From the NCBI GenBank assembly GCA_002356515.1, contig AP017605.1:6619020-6683019 (forward strand): 64,000 bases of DNA, given 5' to 3'. A program made the translations under genes and the position numbers. This stretch comes from Mesorhizobium loti. GTDB lineage: Bacteria > Pseudomonadota > Alphaproteobacteria > Rhizobiales > Rhizobiaceae. The notes under the pieces were generated by a model that was given only the letters and a program-made list of their open reading frames with translations, was not told the origin of the DNA and ran no database searches. Every line of letters starts with the position of its first letter. Position 1 is the stretch's first letter. Positions 27,552 to 35,860 of the stretch are shown here, one piece after another.

Positions 27552-28625
27552 CTAGCGTTCGCTGACCGACATGCGGCGCTCGAGGAAGGCGCCGTAGCGG
27601 GACAGGCTGAAAACGAAGACGAAGTAGATGAAGGCGATGAAGGTATAGACCTCGACATAGGCGAAGCGCCATTCGCCGGTTCCGTAGGCGGCATTGCCGG
27701 AGGCCAGGATCTCGAAGAAGCCGACGATGACCACCAGCGAGGTCTCCTTGAACGAGATGACGAACTGGTTGATCGTCGCCGGCAGCGCGTTGCGCATCGC
27801 TTGCGGCAGCAAGATGCGGCCGATGCGCTGCCAATAGCGCATGCCAAGCGCCATGGCGGCTTCTTCCTGTCCTTTGGCAACGCCCTGCATGCCCCCGCGC
27901 ACGATCTCCGCCTGGTAGGCGGAGAAGAACAGGGCCGAGCCCAGGATCACCCGGTACAGCTTGTCGCCCTGCAGCCATTGCGGCAGCGCGAAGGGCAGCA
28001 CGATGGCGAATGTGAACAGGATAGAGATCAGCGGCAGCGAACGCACCCCGTCGATGATCAGGCCGGTGGTGCGCGAAATCCAGGGCAGCTCCGAGCGGCG
28101 CAGCAAGGCCAGGCAGATCGCCAGCGGGAAGCCGATCAGGCAGGTGGTGACGAAGATGAACAGGGTCAAAGCCAGCCCGCCCCAGGCTTCCTCGCCGACG
28201 AAGGGCAGGCCAAGCACGCCGCCTTTCATCAGCACGTAGAAGACGGTGGTTCCGACCCCCCAGACCAAAGCGATGCGGCGGCCCGTCCAGAAGGGGGGGA
28301 TACAGCTCAGCACCGTCATCACCACCACGGCCACGCAGGCCAGCGCCGATCGCCATTGCTCCTCGAAGGGGTAGAGGCCGAAAAGGATGATGCGCCACCT
28401 GGCCGCGATCACCGACCAGCAGGCACCGGCCGCGGCCTGGCAGGCTTCGGGGCCGCCGCTGGTGGTGAACACGGCGGAGAGGACAGCCCAGTTGAGCAGC
28501 TTCCAGGCGATGAAAGCCATGATCGCCAGGGAGATCAGCGACATCAGGGCCTGAAGCGGCGTCGCGAAAAAGCGTCGCTTCAGATCCTCGAGCTTTCCGG
28601 GGGCGGGCGGAGCGCCAATCTCCAT
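27552..28625 (-). CDS. aapM: General amino-acid ABC transporter permease
   Basis: The 357-residue permease has an N-terminal extension with several membrane helices before the conserved core, as in AapM and BztC. The EAA loop appears as EEAAMALGMRYWQRIGRILLPQA near residue 255, with LPLISILFTFA earlier. It lies 3 bp after aapQ and 12 bp before aapP. It should form a heterodimeric channel with AapQ. Confidence 0.88.
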   Translation of the reverse strand: MEIGAPPAPGKLEDLKRRFFATPLQALMSLISLAIMAFIAWKLLNWAVLSAVFTTSGGPEACQAAAGACWSVIAARWRIILFGLYPFEEQWRSALACVAVVVMTVLSCIPPFWTGRRIALVWGVGTTVFYVLMKGGVLGLPFVGEEAWGGLALTLFIFVTTCLIGFPLAICLALLRRSELPWISRTTGLIIDGVRSLPLISILFTFAIVLPFALPQWLQGDKLYRVILGSALFFSAYQAEIVRGGMQGVAKGQEEAAMALGMRYWQRIGRILLPQAMRNALPATINQFVISFKETSLVVIVGFFEILASGNAAYGTGEWRFAYVEVYTFIAFIYFVFVFSLSRYGAFLERRMSVSER

Positions 28626-28628
28626 GGC

Positions 28629-29792
28629 TCAGCCCCTCAACTGATTGCCCTTGAGGGCAATGGCCTTGTTGAGGCGGTTGAACAGGGCGGCCAGGCTGAG
28701 ATTGATGGCGAGGAAGCCCGCCATCAGGATGCCGATCACTTCGAGGGTCTGGCCGGAATGATTGATCGTCAGCGCCACGATCATGAAGAAATCCGTGAAG
28801 CCGACGGCAATGCCCATCGTGGTCGCCTTCATCAGCCAGACATACTGGTTGGCAAGGATCGGCAGCATGGCGCGCAGCGCCAACGGTAGCCGCACCAGCG
28901 TGAACACCCGCCAGGGGCTCAGGCCCAGCGAGAGTGCGGCTTCCATCTGGCCCTTGCCGACAGATTTGAAGCCGCCGCGCACGATCTCGGCGATGTAGGA
29001 ACCACCATAGATCGCGATGCCGATGGCTAGCGCGGAAAACTCCGGCGGAATGCGCAGGCCACCCCTGAGGTTCAGGCCTTGCAGTGCCGGAAAGTCGATG
29101 AACGGCGCGTGGGGCAGGCGGCCGATCGCCAGGATGACCGCGGCGCAGGCAAGCGCTGCCGCCGCTGTGGCGAATTGGATGCCACGCCGCTGGCCGATTG
29201 CCTGGCTGAGCCGCGATGTGCTGCCCAGCCAGAGCGGCAGCGCGATTGCCGCGACCAAAGCCAACAGGGCCATCGCCATTGCCACGCTGCCGACATTCGG
29301 GAACGGGACGTAGAGCCCCCGGCTGGTGAGCAGAAAGCCCCAGGCTTCGTGCGCGGCGCGCGGCGGCGGCAAATGCGTGATCAGCGCGTACCAGAAGAAG
29401 ACCTGGAGGATCAGCGGGATGTTGCGGAAGATGTCGACATAGGTGCGGCCGAGCAGCTGCGCCAATTCGTTGGTGGAGGTCCGTGCCAGGCCGACGATGG
29501 TGCCGACGATCGTCGCCAGGATCAGGCCGACGGTCCCCAGGAACAGCGTGTTGGTGATGCCGATGAGGAAGAACCACCAATAGGGGTCATTGGCCGTGGC
29601 CGGCAGCAGCGTGAAGTTCACGTCCCAGCCTGTCGACTTGAACAGGAAGTCGAAGCCGGAGGTGATCCCTTGCTCGGCTAAATTCCGCCGCGCGATCACG
29701 ACACCGGTAAGCACCAGCGCCCCGATCGAACCGACATAGAGAACCTGCAACAGCGCGTTGCGGACCTTCTGATTTCTCAGCAGGCTGCTCAT
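28629..29792 (-). CDS. aapQ: General amino-acid ABC transporter permease
   Basis: The 387-residue permease is longer than simple HisQ-type permeases because of an insertion between the first helices and the core, a hallmark of AapQ/BztB. The core has IYGGSYIAEIVRGG and the EAA loop EAALSLGLSPWRVFTLVRLPLA. It directly follows the intercistronic hairpin behind aapJ. Confidence 0.88.
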   Translation of the reverse strand: MSSLLRNQKVRNALLQVLYVGSIGALVLTGVVIARRNLAEQGITSGFDFLFKSTGWDVNFTLLPATANDPYWWFFLIGITNTLFLGTVGLILATIVGTIVGLARTSTNELAQLLGRTYVDIFRNIPLILQVFFWYALITHLPPPRAAHEAWGFLLTSRGLYVPFPNVGSVAMAMALLALVAAIALPLWLGSTSRLSQAIGQRRGIQFATAAAALACAAVILAIGRLPHAPFIDFPALQGLNLRGGLRIPPEFSALAIGIAIYGGSYIAEIVRGGFKSVGKGQMEAALSLGLSPWRVFTLVRLPLALRAMLPILANQYVWLMKATTMGIAVGFTDFFMIVALTINHSGQTLEVIGILMAGFLAINLSLAALFNRLNKAIALKGNQLRG

Positions 29793-29819
29793 CGATCAAT
29801 CTTTCTCGAAATTGCCGTT

Positions 29820-29849
29820 GGCTCCGCCCGGCAGAAGCCGGGCGGAGCC
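29820..29849 (-). other. Strong intercistronic hairpin between aapJ and aapQ
   Basis: GGCTCCGCCCGGC pairs perfectly over 13 bp with GCCGGGCGGAGCC around the tetraloop AGAA (read on the plus strand). It starts about 25 bases after the aapJ stop. There is no U-tract, so partial termination or protection of the aapJ message from 3-prime decay are both plausible. Confidence 0.75.
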
Positions 29850-29874
29850 TGGAACAGGATGCGTTCAGACCAGA

Positions 29875-30909
29875 TCAGTCGATGACCAGCGGGAACAGGA
29901 CGCCGCCATTGTTCCACAGATTGGTCAGCTCGCGGTCCATCTTGTAGGGCGAATCCTTGCCGAGATCGCGCTCGAAGATTTCGCCGTAGTTGCCGACATT
30001 CTTGATCACCTTGTAGGCCCAGTCGTCGGAGAGCCCGAGACCCTTGCCCATGCCCGGCGTCACGCCGAGGAATTTGGCCACCTGCGGTGAGGTCGGCTTG
30101 GCCTTGATCTCGTCGACGTTCTTGGAGGTGATGCCTTCCTGTTCGGCGAAGATCAGCGTGCTCAGCGTCCAGTTGGCGATGTCGACCCAGTTGTCGTCGC
30201 CTTGCCGCATGATCATAACTTCGGGCTCGACCGCCAGCACGTCGGGCAGGATGACATGGTCTTCGACCTTGCCCTTGGCGATGCGCGCAATGGCCAGCGT
30301 CGGACCCCACTGCGCATAGAGATCGCAGCGTCCCGAGAAATAGGCCTGCTCGAGCTCCTCGGTCTTTTCGATGAGCACCGGCTCGAGCTTGATGCCGAGC
30401 TTGGCCGAATAGGCCGCGACCTGCTGCTCCTGCGAGGTGCCGGCGGGAATGCAGATCGTGCCGCCCGCGGCATCCTTGAGCGACTTCAGATTGAGTTCCT
30501 TGTGCGCCATCACCTTGGTCGTGCCGAGGTAGTAGGACATGGAGAACTGCAGCCCGAGTTCGGTGTCGCGGCTGAGTGTGCCGCCCGACGCCTTGATGAT
30601 GATGTCGACATCGCCCGACTGCAGAGCCGGCCAGCGCTGCGCCCAGCTGATCGGAACGACCTTGAGCTTGGTCGGATCGCCGAAAACGGCTGTCGCCACC
30701 GCCTTGCAGAGGTCGATGTCCATGCCCTTCCAATTGCCCTTGTCGTCCACCTCGGCAAAGCCGAGATAGGAGCCGTCATGGCCGGTGCAGTTCAGTACGC
30801 CGCGTGCCTTGACCGTATCGAGTGTCTTGCCGCCGGCGGCTTGCGCCGGCGCCGAAAAATGCACCAGGCCAAGGGCCAGGGCCGCAGCCCCCCATTTCAT
30901 CGTCTTCAT
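29875..30909 (-). CDS. aapJ: General amino-acid-binding periplasmic protein
   Basis: The 344-residue protein has a Sec signal peptide (MKTMKWGAAALALG, cleavage near AQAAG) and the family 3 solute-binding fold. The opening VKARGVLNCTGHDGSYLGFAEVD (split here at CTGHD) and the C-terminal LWNNGGVLFPLVID resemble rhizobial AapJ. It is first in its operon, preceded on the same strand by a LysR regulator. It binds L-amino acids broadly in Rhizobium; here the adjacent enzymes suggest an amino acid or derivative as the physiological target. Confidence 0.88.
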   Translation of the reverse strand: MKTMKWGAAALALGLVHFSAPAQAAGGKTLDTVKARGVLNCTGHDGSYLGFAEVDDKGNWKGMDIDLCKAVATAVFGDPTKLKVVPISWAQRWPALQSGDVDIIIKASGGTLSRDTELGLQFSMSYYLGTTKVMAHKELNLKSLKDAAGGTICIPAGTSQEQQVAAYSAKLGIKLEPVLIEKTEELEQAYFSGRCDLYAQWGPTLAIARIAKGKVEDHVILPDVLAVEPEVMIMRQGDDNWVDIANWTLSTLIFAEQEGITSKNVDEIKAKPTSPQVAKFLGVTPGMGKGLGLSDDWAYKVIKNVGNYGEIFERDLGKDSPYKMDRELTNLWNNGGVLFPLVID

Positions 30910-30996
30910 ATGTCGTCTCCGCTGTTGAGGTTGTTCCGTTTCTTGTTGTTGGAGCCGCGAAAGAAACCTTTCGGGGCTCGGTCTCGAAGCCGCTTC

Positions 30997-31944
30997 CTAG
31001 TCGGAAAGCGGGGTCGGTTTCGGCAAGGGGATCGTGAGGTCGCTTCGCCAATCCTGCTGGGCCAGCCAGCGATGCAGGGCGGCCACCGCCTTCACCCGCA
31101 GATGTCCGCGCGGGACCACGAGGTAGAAACCCGGAACTTCCTCCGGCCTCATGTCGGCAATGGCATCGCGGCCGATCGGCGCGACCAGCGTGCCCGCCCG
31201 GAAATCTTCCTCGGCGTCTATGACGGAGACCAGGCCCACCCCGATGCCTTGCAAGGTCGCCCGGCGCATCGTCGCTGCGTCATCGAAGCTGATGCTGCGG
31301 TCGCCTTTCGTCAGTTCCACGCCAAGGTGGCGCAATATGTCCGGCCACAGGCGCTTCGATTTGACGGTGTCGAGCAGCGTGAACTTCGTCAGGTCGTGCG
31401 CCGACTTGATCTTCTCGCCGATCGCTGGCGTGCAGCAGATGATCTTCGGGTCCGGCACCAGCAGCGTGGTCTCATAGTCCGGCCAGTTGCCGTAGCCCCA
31501 CTGCACCGTCATATCGATGTCGTCGCGCCCGAAATCGGGCAGGTCGACCATTGTCGTCAGGCGCAGATCCGCGCCCGGCAGGATTTCCCGGAACAGCGAG
31601 AGCCTGGGCAGCAGATAATGCGTGGCGAAATATGGGCTCGCATTGAGGTTGATGCGGTCGCGGTAGGTCGATTTGGTGACGCGGCGCACACCTTCCGAAA
31701 ACTCGTCGAAGCCGGCCTTGACGTAGTGCGAAAGAAGGATCGCGGACTCGGTCAATTCGATCGACCGGCCCTTGCGCTCGAACAGCGTCACCTGAAGCGT
31801 GTCTTCCAGAAGCTTGATCTGCTGGCCGACCGCTTGCGGTGTGACCAGCAATTCATCCGCGGCCTGCCGAAAGCTCTTGTGCTGCGCCACGGCGTGGAAG
31901 ACGCGAAGCGCGTTCAGCGAGGGTAGGCGCAGCTTGCCGGTCAT
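30997..31944 (-). CDS. LysR-type regulator, GcvA-like
   Basis: The 315-residue protein has an N-terminal winged helix-turn-helix (about 8-67; SLNALRVFHAVAQHKSFRQA followed by LLVTPQAVGQQIKLLED) and a C-terminal periplasmic-binding-like effector domain with WGYGNWPDYE. The opening and the effector-domain pattern match the GcvA group, often found beside amino-acid operons. It lies 87 bp upstream of aapJ on the same strand, so it may control the aap operon and the linked catabolic genes. Confidence 0.87.
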   Translation of the reverse strand: MTGKLRLPSLNALRVFHAVAQHKSFRQAADELLVTPQAVGQQIKLLEDTLQVTLFERKGRSIELTESAILLSHYVKAGFDEFSEGVRRVTKSTYRDRINLNASPYFATHYLLPRLSLFREILPGADLRLTTMVDLPDFGRDDIDMTVQWGYGNWPDYETTLLVPDPKIICCTPAIGEKIKSAHDLTKFTLLDTVKSKRLWPDILRHLGVELTKGDRSISFDDAATMRRATLQGIGVGLVSVIDAEEDFRAGTLVAPIGRDAIADMRPEEVPGFYLVVPRGHLRVKAVAALHRWLAQQDWRSDLTIPLPKPTPLSD

Positions 31945-32011
31945 CGAATATTCCGCTCCTTCCGCTCGAGGCTCCGTTGATCATGCACTGCCGTATTTCG
32001 GGAAAGCCGCC

Positions 32012-32761
32012 TCAGGCGTAGATATAACCACCTGAAACAATTACGTTTTCACCGGTCATGTAGGTGTTCTTCGGGCCGCCCGTCATGAGCACCCATTCGG
32101 CGATCTCGGTCGGCTCGGCGCCACGGCCGAGCGGGCTTGCCTTGGCCAGTTCCTCCAGGAAGCCGAGGGCCTTTGCCTTCTCCGTGGCCATTCCGGCCGG
32201 TGCCACCGAATTCACCAGGATCCCGTCCTTGGCGACGTGATGGGCGAAGGAGCGCGTCAGGCTGACGACGGCGGCCTTGGTCGCCGCGTAATGGGCGTTC
32301 TGCGGATGCGCCTTGAAAGCGTCGACGGAGGTCAGGTTGACGATGCGGCCGCGGACATGCGCCTTCGGTTCCTGCGCCTGCATATGGCGAACGGCCGCCA
32401 CCATCATGTGGTAGGTGCCCTTGATGTTGATGCCGTTGGAGGCGTCCCAATCGGCGTCGCTGATTTCCAGAAGCGGGCGGCGCGGATAGATCGCGGCACA
32501 ATTGATCAACGTGTCGACACGACCGAGCTCGGAAACGATGGCCTCGAAGGCCGTGTGGCATTGCGGGCCGACCTGGATGTCGCATGCCGCCGCCGCTGTC
32601 GGCAGGCCTTTGGCCTTCGCCGTTGCGAGCGCGGATTGGGCCGCCTCCTGGTTGATGTCGATGATGCCGATCTTTGCCGCCCCGGCTTCCACAGCCATCT
32701 CGGCCAGGAGGGCGCCGAGGCCGGCGCCGCCGCCAACGATCAGAACGGAAAGATCCTTCAT
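32012..32761 (-). CDS. SDR family oxidoreductase (SDR1)
   Basis: The 249-residue Rossmann protein has the cofactor motif GGGAGLG at residues 10-16, an Asp after strand 2 (IIDIN) that favours NAD(H), the NCAA strand, and the catalytic Ser/Tyr/Lys in LTSVDAF and YAATKAA. The typical NNAG is replaced by NCAA, which is tolerated. It is 12 bp downstream of SDR2, forming a pair. Substrate unknown; sugar, hydroxyacid or polyol oxidation is usual. Confidence 0.82.
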   Translation of the reverse strand: MKDLSVLIVGGGAGLGALLAEMAVEAGAAKIGIIDINQEAAQSALATAKAKGLPTAAAACDIQVGPQCHTAFEAIVSELGRVDTLINCAAIYPRRPLLEISDADWDASNGINIKGTYHMMVAAVRHMQAQEPKAHVRGRIVNLTSVDAFKAHPQNAHYAATKAAVVSLTRSFAHHVAKDGILVNSVAPAGMATEKAKALGFLEELAKASPLGRGAEPTEIAEWVLMTGGPKNTYMTGENVIVSGGYIYA

Positions 32762-32773
32762 TTAAAGTTTTCC

Positions 32774-33484
32774 TTACTTGGTGCCGCTTGGCGAGGTCGG
32801 CCAGGTCGGCATGATGTCGAAACGGGTGACGTCGGCCCATGCAGGCAGCGCAAGCACGGCGACGACCATCTGGGCCACGTCCTCCGGCTGCACGACTTTG
32901 CTGGCGTACATGGCGGCACGCGCCTTGGCGTCGAGGATGTCCTGGTAGAGCTGCGTCTCGACACGGCCGGCGACGATCTCGGTGACGCGTATGCCTGACG
33001 GGGAGAGGTCGGCGCGGAGTGCCGCGGCAAAGCCTGAAATCGCCGCCTTGGTGGCTGCATAGACGGCGATGTTGGAGAAGGCCGCGTGGCCGGCGACGGA
33101 GCCGGTGAACAATATGTGGCCGGACTGCCGCTCGCGCATCTGCGGCACGACAAGGCGGGTGAGCAGGATCGCCGCGCTGAGGTTCACCTCCAGCGTGGTG
33201 TCGATGTCCGATATCTTCATGTCGGCGAAATTGCCGAGCGGCGGCATGATCCCGGCATTGTTGATCAGCACGTCGATGGTGAGATCCGCCAGGACCGCCT
33301 CCAGCGTCTCGCGGTCGGTGACGTCGACGGCGATCGGCACGATGCCCGGACGCTCGGCCTGCAACGCCTTGAGCGCGGCCTGGCTGCGCCCGACGGCATA
33401 GACGTCATAGCCGGCATCGCTCAACGCGATGGCCATGGCCCGCCCGATGCCGCTTGTCGCTCCTGTGATGAAGGCTGTCGTCAC
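32774..33484 (-). CDS. SDR family oxidoreductase (SDR2)
   Basis: The 236-residue protein has TGATSGIG at residues 8-15, NNAGIMPPL, and catalytic Ser in TGSVAGH and YAATKAA. Translation most likely starts at GTG (33484), six bases after GGGGAAG; the longer frame has no family-like residues. It resembles the YdfG group, which oxidise 3-hydroxy acids such as L-allo-threonine or serine. It heads a two-gene unit with SDR1. Confidence 0.82.
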   Translation of the reverse strand: MTTAFITGATSGIGRAMAIALSDAGYDVYAVGRSQAALKALQAERPGIVPIAVDVTDRETLEAVLADLTIDVLINNAGIMPPLGNFADMKISDIDTTLEVNLSAAILLTRLVVPQMRERQSGHILFTGSVAGHAAFSNIAVYAATKAAISGFAAALRADLSPSGIRVTEIVAGRVETQLYQDILDAKARAAMYASKVVQPEDVAQMVVAVLALPAWADVTRFDIMPTWPTSPSGTK

Positions 33485-33789
33485 CTGGGCTTCCCCATTT
33501 GCGGCTTCCCCGTTTGCCTGGATTTCAGTGTGCGGCGCCGGCCGGCGCTGCGAAACCAAGAAAACCAGCAAAAAGGAAAGATAAACTTTCGAATTCTCTT
33601 TTCCCGTTCGAAAACCGGGCAGGTGATCACCCCGGTGCCGAGGCTGCAAATCCGGCAAACGGTGGGAAAACGGCGGTCTAAGCCTGCCAAAAACGGTTTC
33701 GGCCAGCCGGCGGCGCAAAAACATGGCTTTCGCAATGTATCGCTAATCTGGTCGCCGCCGAAGGCCGGCGCGATCGATGCCGCCGAGCC
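33485..33789. other. 305-bp gap: promoter region of the SDR pair
   Basis: No gene is visible. The segment nearest SDR2 is AT-rich and contains the palindrome GAAAG-ATAAA-CTTTC at 33576-33590, followed by an inverted pair TTTCGAA and TTCGAAA about 13 bases apart. The half next to FadR3 is GC-rich and shows no clear signal. Confidence 0.4.
33576..33590. promoter_or_regulatory. Operator-like palindrome GAAAG-N5-CTTTC
   Basis: A perfect 5-bp inverted repeat with a 5-base spacer, about 92 bp upstream of the SDR2 GTG. It matches the site at 25302-25316. A shared regulator is inferred, not shown. Confidence 0.35.
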
Positions 33790-34578
33790 TTATCCGCCGG
33801 TCGGGGAGGGCCTCTTCATATCGGTGAACAGCGAGGCGGCCGCCGCCTTCTGCTCGGCCTCCGTCGCCTCGACGCCGGAGGCCCGGGCCAGCGCTCGCAC
33901 GCGCCCGAGGCTGTTGTGCAGATGCTTGCGCATGGCCTGGCGCGCGGCGCGACCGTCCTGCCTTTCGATAGCATCGACGATGGCTTTGTGCTCATTGTGG
34001 ATGCGCGTGTAGTAGCTGTCCTTGCGCTCAGGCGTGACCACGTAGCCGAGTTGGAAGCGCGGAACGATCATCGGCCTGAGATAGGCGAGGAAACCGTGGA
34101 TGAATTCATTGCGCGCGGCCCTGGCGATCGCCAGGTGGAAATCATAATCGTAGTGGATCTGGACGATGGCCGGATCCGCCTGCTGGGCGTCGACCTGTTC
34201 CATCAGCGCGCGGATGTCGTTTGCCTCCGCGTCGGTTCGCCGTTCCGCGCAGAGCCCGGCGGACTCCACTTCGACACTCAACCTCAGCTCGAGCAAGGCG
34301 ATGGTTTCCGGCAAGGTCCTGAGCGCCTCGTCCGGGATCGAGAAATTGCGCGGCGCCGGCGTTTCACTGACAAACATGCCGCGCCCTTGCTGCGGCACCA
34401 CCATGCCGTCGGAGCGCAATCGCGCCACCGCTTCGCGGACCACCGTGCGGCTGACATCGTATTCGGCGCAAAGCTCCGCCTCGGTCGGCAATTGCGCGCC
34501 GGGAAGCAGCTGTCCGGTAAGGATCTTTTCCGACAGGCTCTCCGCCACGACAGTGGAAAGCGGCTTGCGCTTCGTCAT
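33790..34578 (-). CDS. FadR-type GntR transcriptional regulator (FadR3)
   Basis: The 262-residue protein has a GntR helix-turn-helix (about 8-75; LPTEAELCAEYDVSRTVVRE, wing ending QQGRGMFV) and an FCD domain with YDFHLAIA and NEHKAIVDAIE. I chose the ATG at 34578 because AGGGAGA lies just upstream; an earlier in-frame start falls inside the 48-bp repeat region. It follows the RidA-SDR-AroE-like operon on the same strand and is its most likely regulator, together with the divergent aldolase and oxidase genes. Confidence 0.87.
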   Translation of the reverse strand: MTKRKPLSTVVAESLSEKILTGQLLPGAQLPTEAELCAEYDVSRTVVREAVARLRSDGMVVPQQGRGMFVSETPAPRNFSIPDEALRTLPETIALLELRLSVEVESAGLCAERRTDAEANDIRALMEQVDAQQADPAIVQIHYDYDFHLAIARAARNEFIHGFLAYLRPMIVPRFQLGYVVTPERKDSYYTRIHNEHKAIVDAIERQDGRAARQAMRKHLHNSLGRVRALARASGVEATEAEQKAAAASLFTDMKRPSPTGG

Positions 34579-34605
34579 CAGTCTCCCTCTAGACTCTTTC
34601 TTTTG

Positions 34606-34653
34606 ACGCAATTCCGGACGGAAAACCGCTCACACTTTTCCTGGAATTGCTCT
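34606..34653 (-). repeat. 48-bp palindromic intergenic repeat, copy 1
   Basis: On the minus strand this copy is identical over 48 of 48 bases to 55841-55888. It folds as GCAATTCC/GGAATTGC (8 bp) enclosing GGAAAA/TTTTCC (6 bp) around a 10-base loop. Short palindromic elements of this type are common between genes in Rhizobiales. This copy lies just upstream of FadR3 and probably within its leader. Confidence 0.8.
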
Positions 34654-34691
34654 AGCCAGATTCGCGATGATGCCCGAACCGGCAGAACCAT

Positions 34692-35039
34692 TCAAACCGC
34701 CGCGGTGACGATCAGCTCGACCAGCATGCCGGGCTTGGCCATCCGTCCTTCGCCGGAAGACCGCGCCGGCGCATGCTCTTTCGGCATCCAGGCATCCCAC
34801 ACGGTGTTGACCTCGTCGAAATCCCTGACGTCATCCAGCCACATCTGCACATGCAGGATGCGGGTCTTGTCCGTGCCTGCCTTGGCCAGCAGCGCATCGA
34901 TCTTGCCGAGCACCTCGCGCATCTGGTCGGCGGCGGACTGGCCGGGTCTCGCGACCTGGCCGGTAAGGTAGAGCGTGCCATTGTGGATGACGCCGTGGTG
35001 GACGCGGGTGTCGAAGTCGAAACGCTTGATGTCGCTCAC
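34692..35039 (-). CDS. RidA family protein (enamine/imine deaminase type)
   Basis: The 115-residue protein has the RidA chorismate-mutase-like trimer fold, with GTLYLTGQVA, a central ILHVQMWLDDVRDF and the C-terminal MLVELIVTAAV. Its arginine pattern is not that of canonical RidA (no clear CxEV-type R105 motif), so it belongs to a Rid2/Rid3-like group of uncertain activity. A GTG start with AGGGA upstream is the only one fitting the fold. It is the last gene of the AroE-like-SDR operon and could remove reactive imines from an amino-acid-linked pathway. Confidence 0.82.
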   Translation of the reverse strand: MSDIKRFDFDTRVHHGVIHNGTLYLTGQVARPGQSAADQMREVLGKIDALLAKAGTDKTRILHVQMWLDDVRDFDEVNTVWDAWMPKEHAPARSSGEGRMAKPGMLVELIVTAAV

Positions 35040-35053
35040 GGATTTTTCCCTCG

Positions 35054-35860
35054 TCACATTGCCGACGTTTGCCGGATGGGATTGCCTTGCAGGTACTGCG
35101 CATAAGGGGCCTGAACGAGCCAGCCGGCATCGACAGGCAGGGTGACGCCGGTGATCGACGCCGCGCGGTCCGAGCAGAGGAACAGCGCGGCCTCGGCAAC
35201 GTCGCGCGGCTCGACGAAACGGCGCAAGGCCGTGGTCGCCTGGATCGCCTCGGGGTTGCGCTCGCCCTTGGCGATCCTGGCTTTCAGCCCATCGGACAGC
35301 GTGTAGCCAGGCGCCACCGCATTGACGCGCACGCCGTGCGGGCCAAGCTCGGCTGCGAGGATTTGGGTGAGCGCCAGGACAGCGTGCTTTCCGGGCGTGT
35401 AGGCCGGCAGCGACAGCGGTGCGAAGGAGGCGAGCGAGCCGACATTCAGGATGGCGCCGCGCCCTGCCGCCGACATCAGCCGGCCGAACACCTGGCAGCC
35501 CAGCAGCGTGCCGCGATAGTTCACCCGCCACATCTTCTCGTCCTCGTCCAGGTCCTGGTCGAGCACATGCTTCCCGCTCTGCAGGATGCCGGCGCAGTTG
35601 ACGACGATTTCAGGCGTGCCGAACGCAGCGCTGACAGCTTCGGCCAGCGCCTCCATCGAGGCGGCCTCGGCGACATCGGTCTGGACAAGCAGCGCGCGCG
35701 GCGCGCCCGCCGCTTCGCAGACGCTGGCCGCTTCCTTGCCCCGGATTGCGTCCCGGCCAGCCACGGCGATCTGGTAGCCATCCTCGGCGAAGCGCAGCGC
35801 GATGGCGCGGCCGATGCCGGAAGTGCCGCCGATGACGACGGCGGTCAGTGGCTCAGCCAT
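35054..35860 (-). CDS. SDR family oxidoreductase (SDR3)
   Basis: The 268-residue protein has GGTSGIG at residues 11-17, NCAGILQSG, catalytic Ser in VGSLASF and Tyr/Lys in YTPGKHA, and the C-terminal TGVTLPVDAGW. The ATG at 35860 has AGGGA upstream and overlaps the stop of the AroE-like gene by 8 bp. It would oxidise or reduce a secondary alcohol with NAD(P). Overlap with the neighbouring dehydrogenase gene implies a shared pathway. Confidence 0.83.
   Translation of the reverse strand: MAEPLTAVVIGGTSGIGRAIALRFAEDGYQIAVAGRDAIRGKEAASVCEAAGAPRALLVQTDVAEAASMEALAEAVSAAFGTPEIVVNCAGILQSGKHVLDQDLDEDEKMWRVNYRGTLLGCQVFGRLMSAAGRGAILNVGSLASFAPLSLPAYTPGKHAVLALTQILAAELGPHGVRVNAVAPGYTLSDGLKARIAKGERNPEAIQATTALRRFVEPRDVAEAALFLCSDRAASITGVTLPVDAGWLVQAPYAQYLQGNPIRQTSAM

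Noticed and set aside
26754..28889. Plus-strand open frame of 711 codons across the aap transporter genes
   Set aside because: It is a shadow of aapP and aapM; low complexity in Asp, His and Gln, no domain, and the opposing genes have intact motifs.
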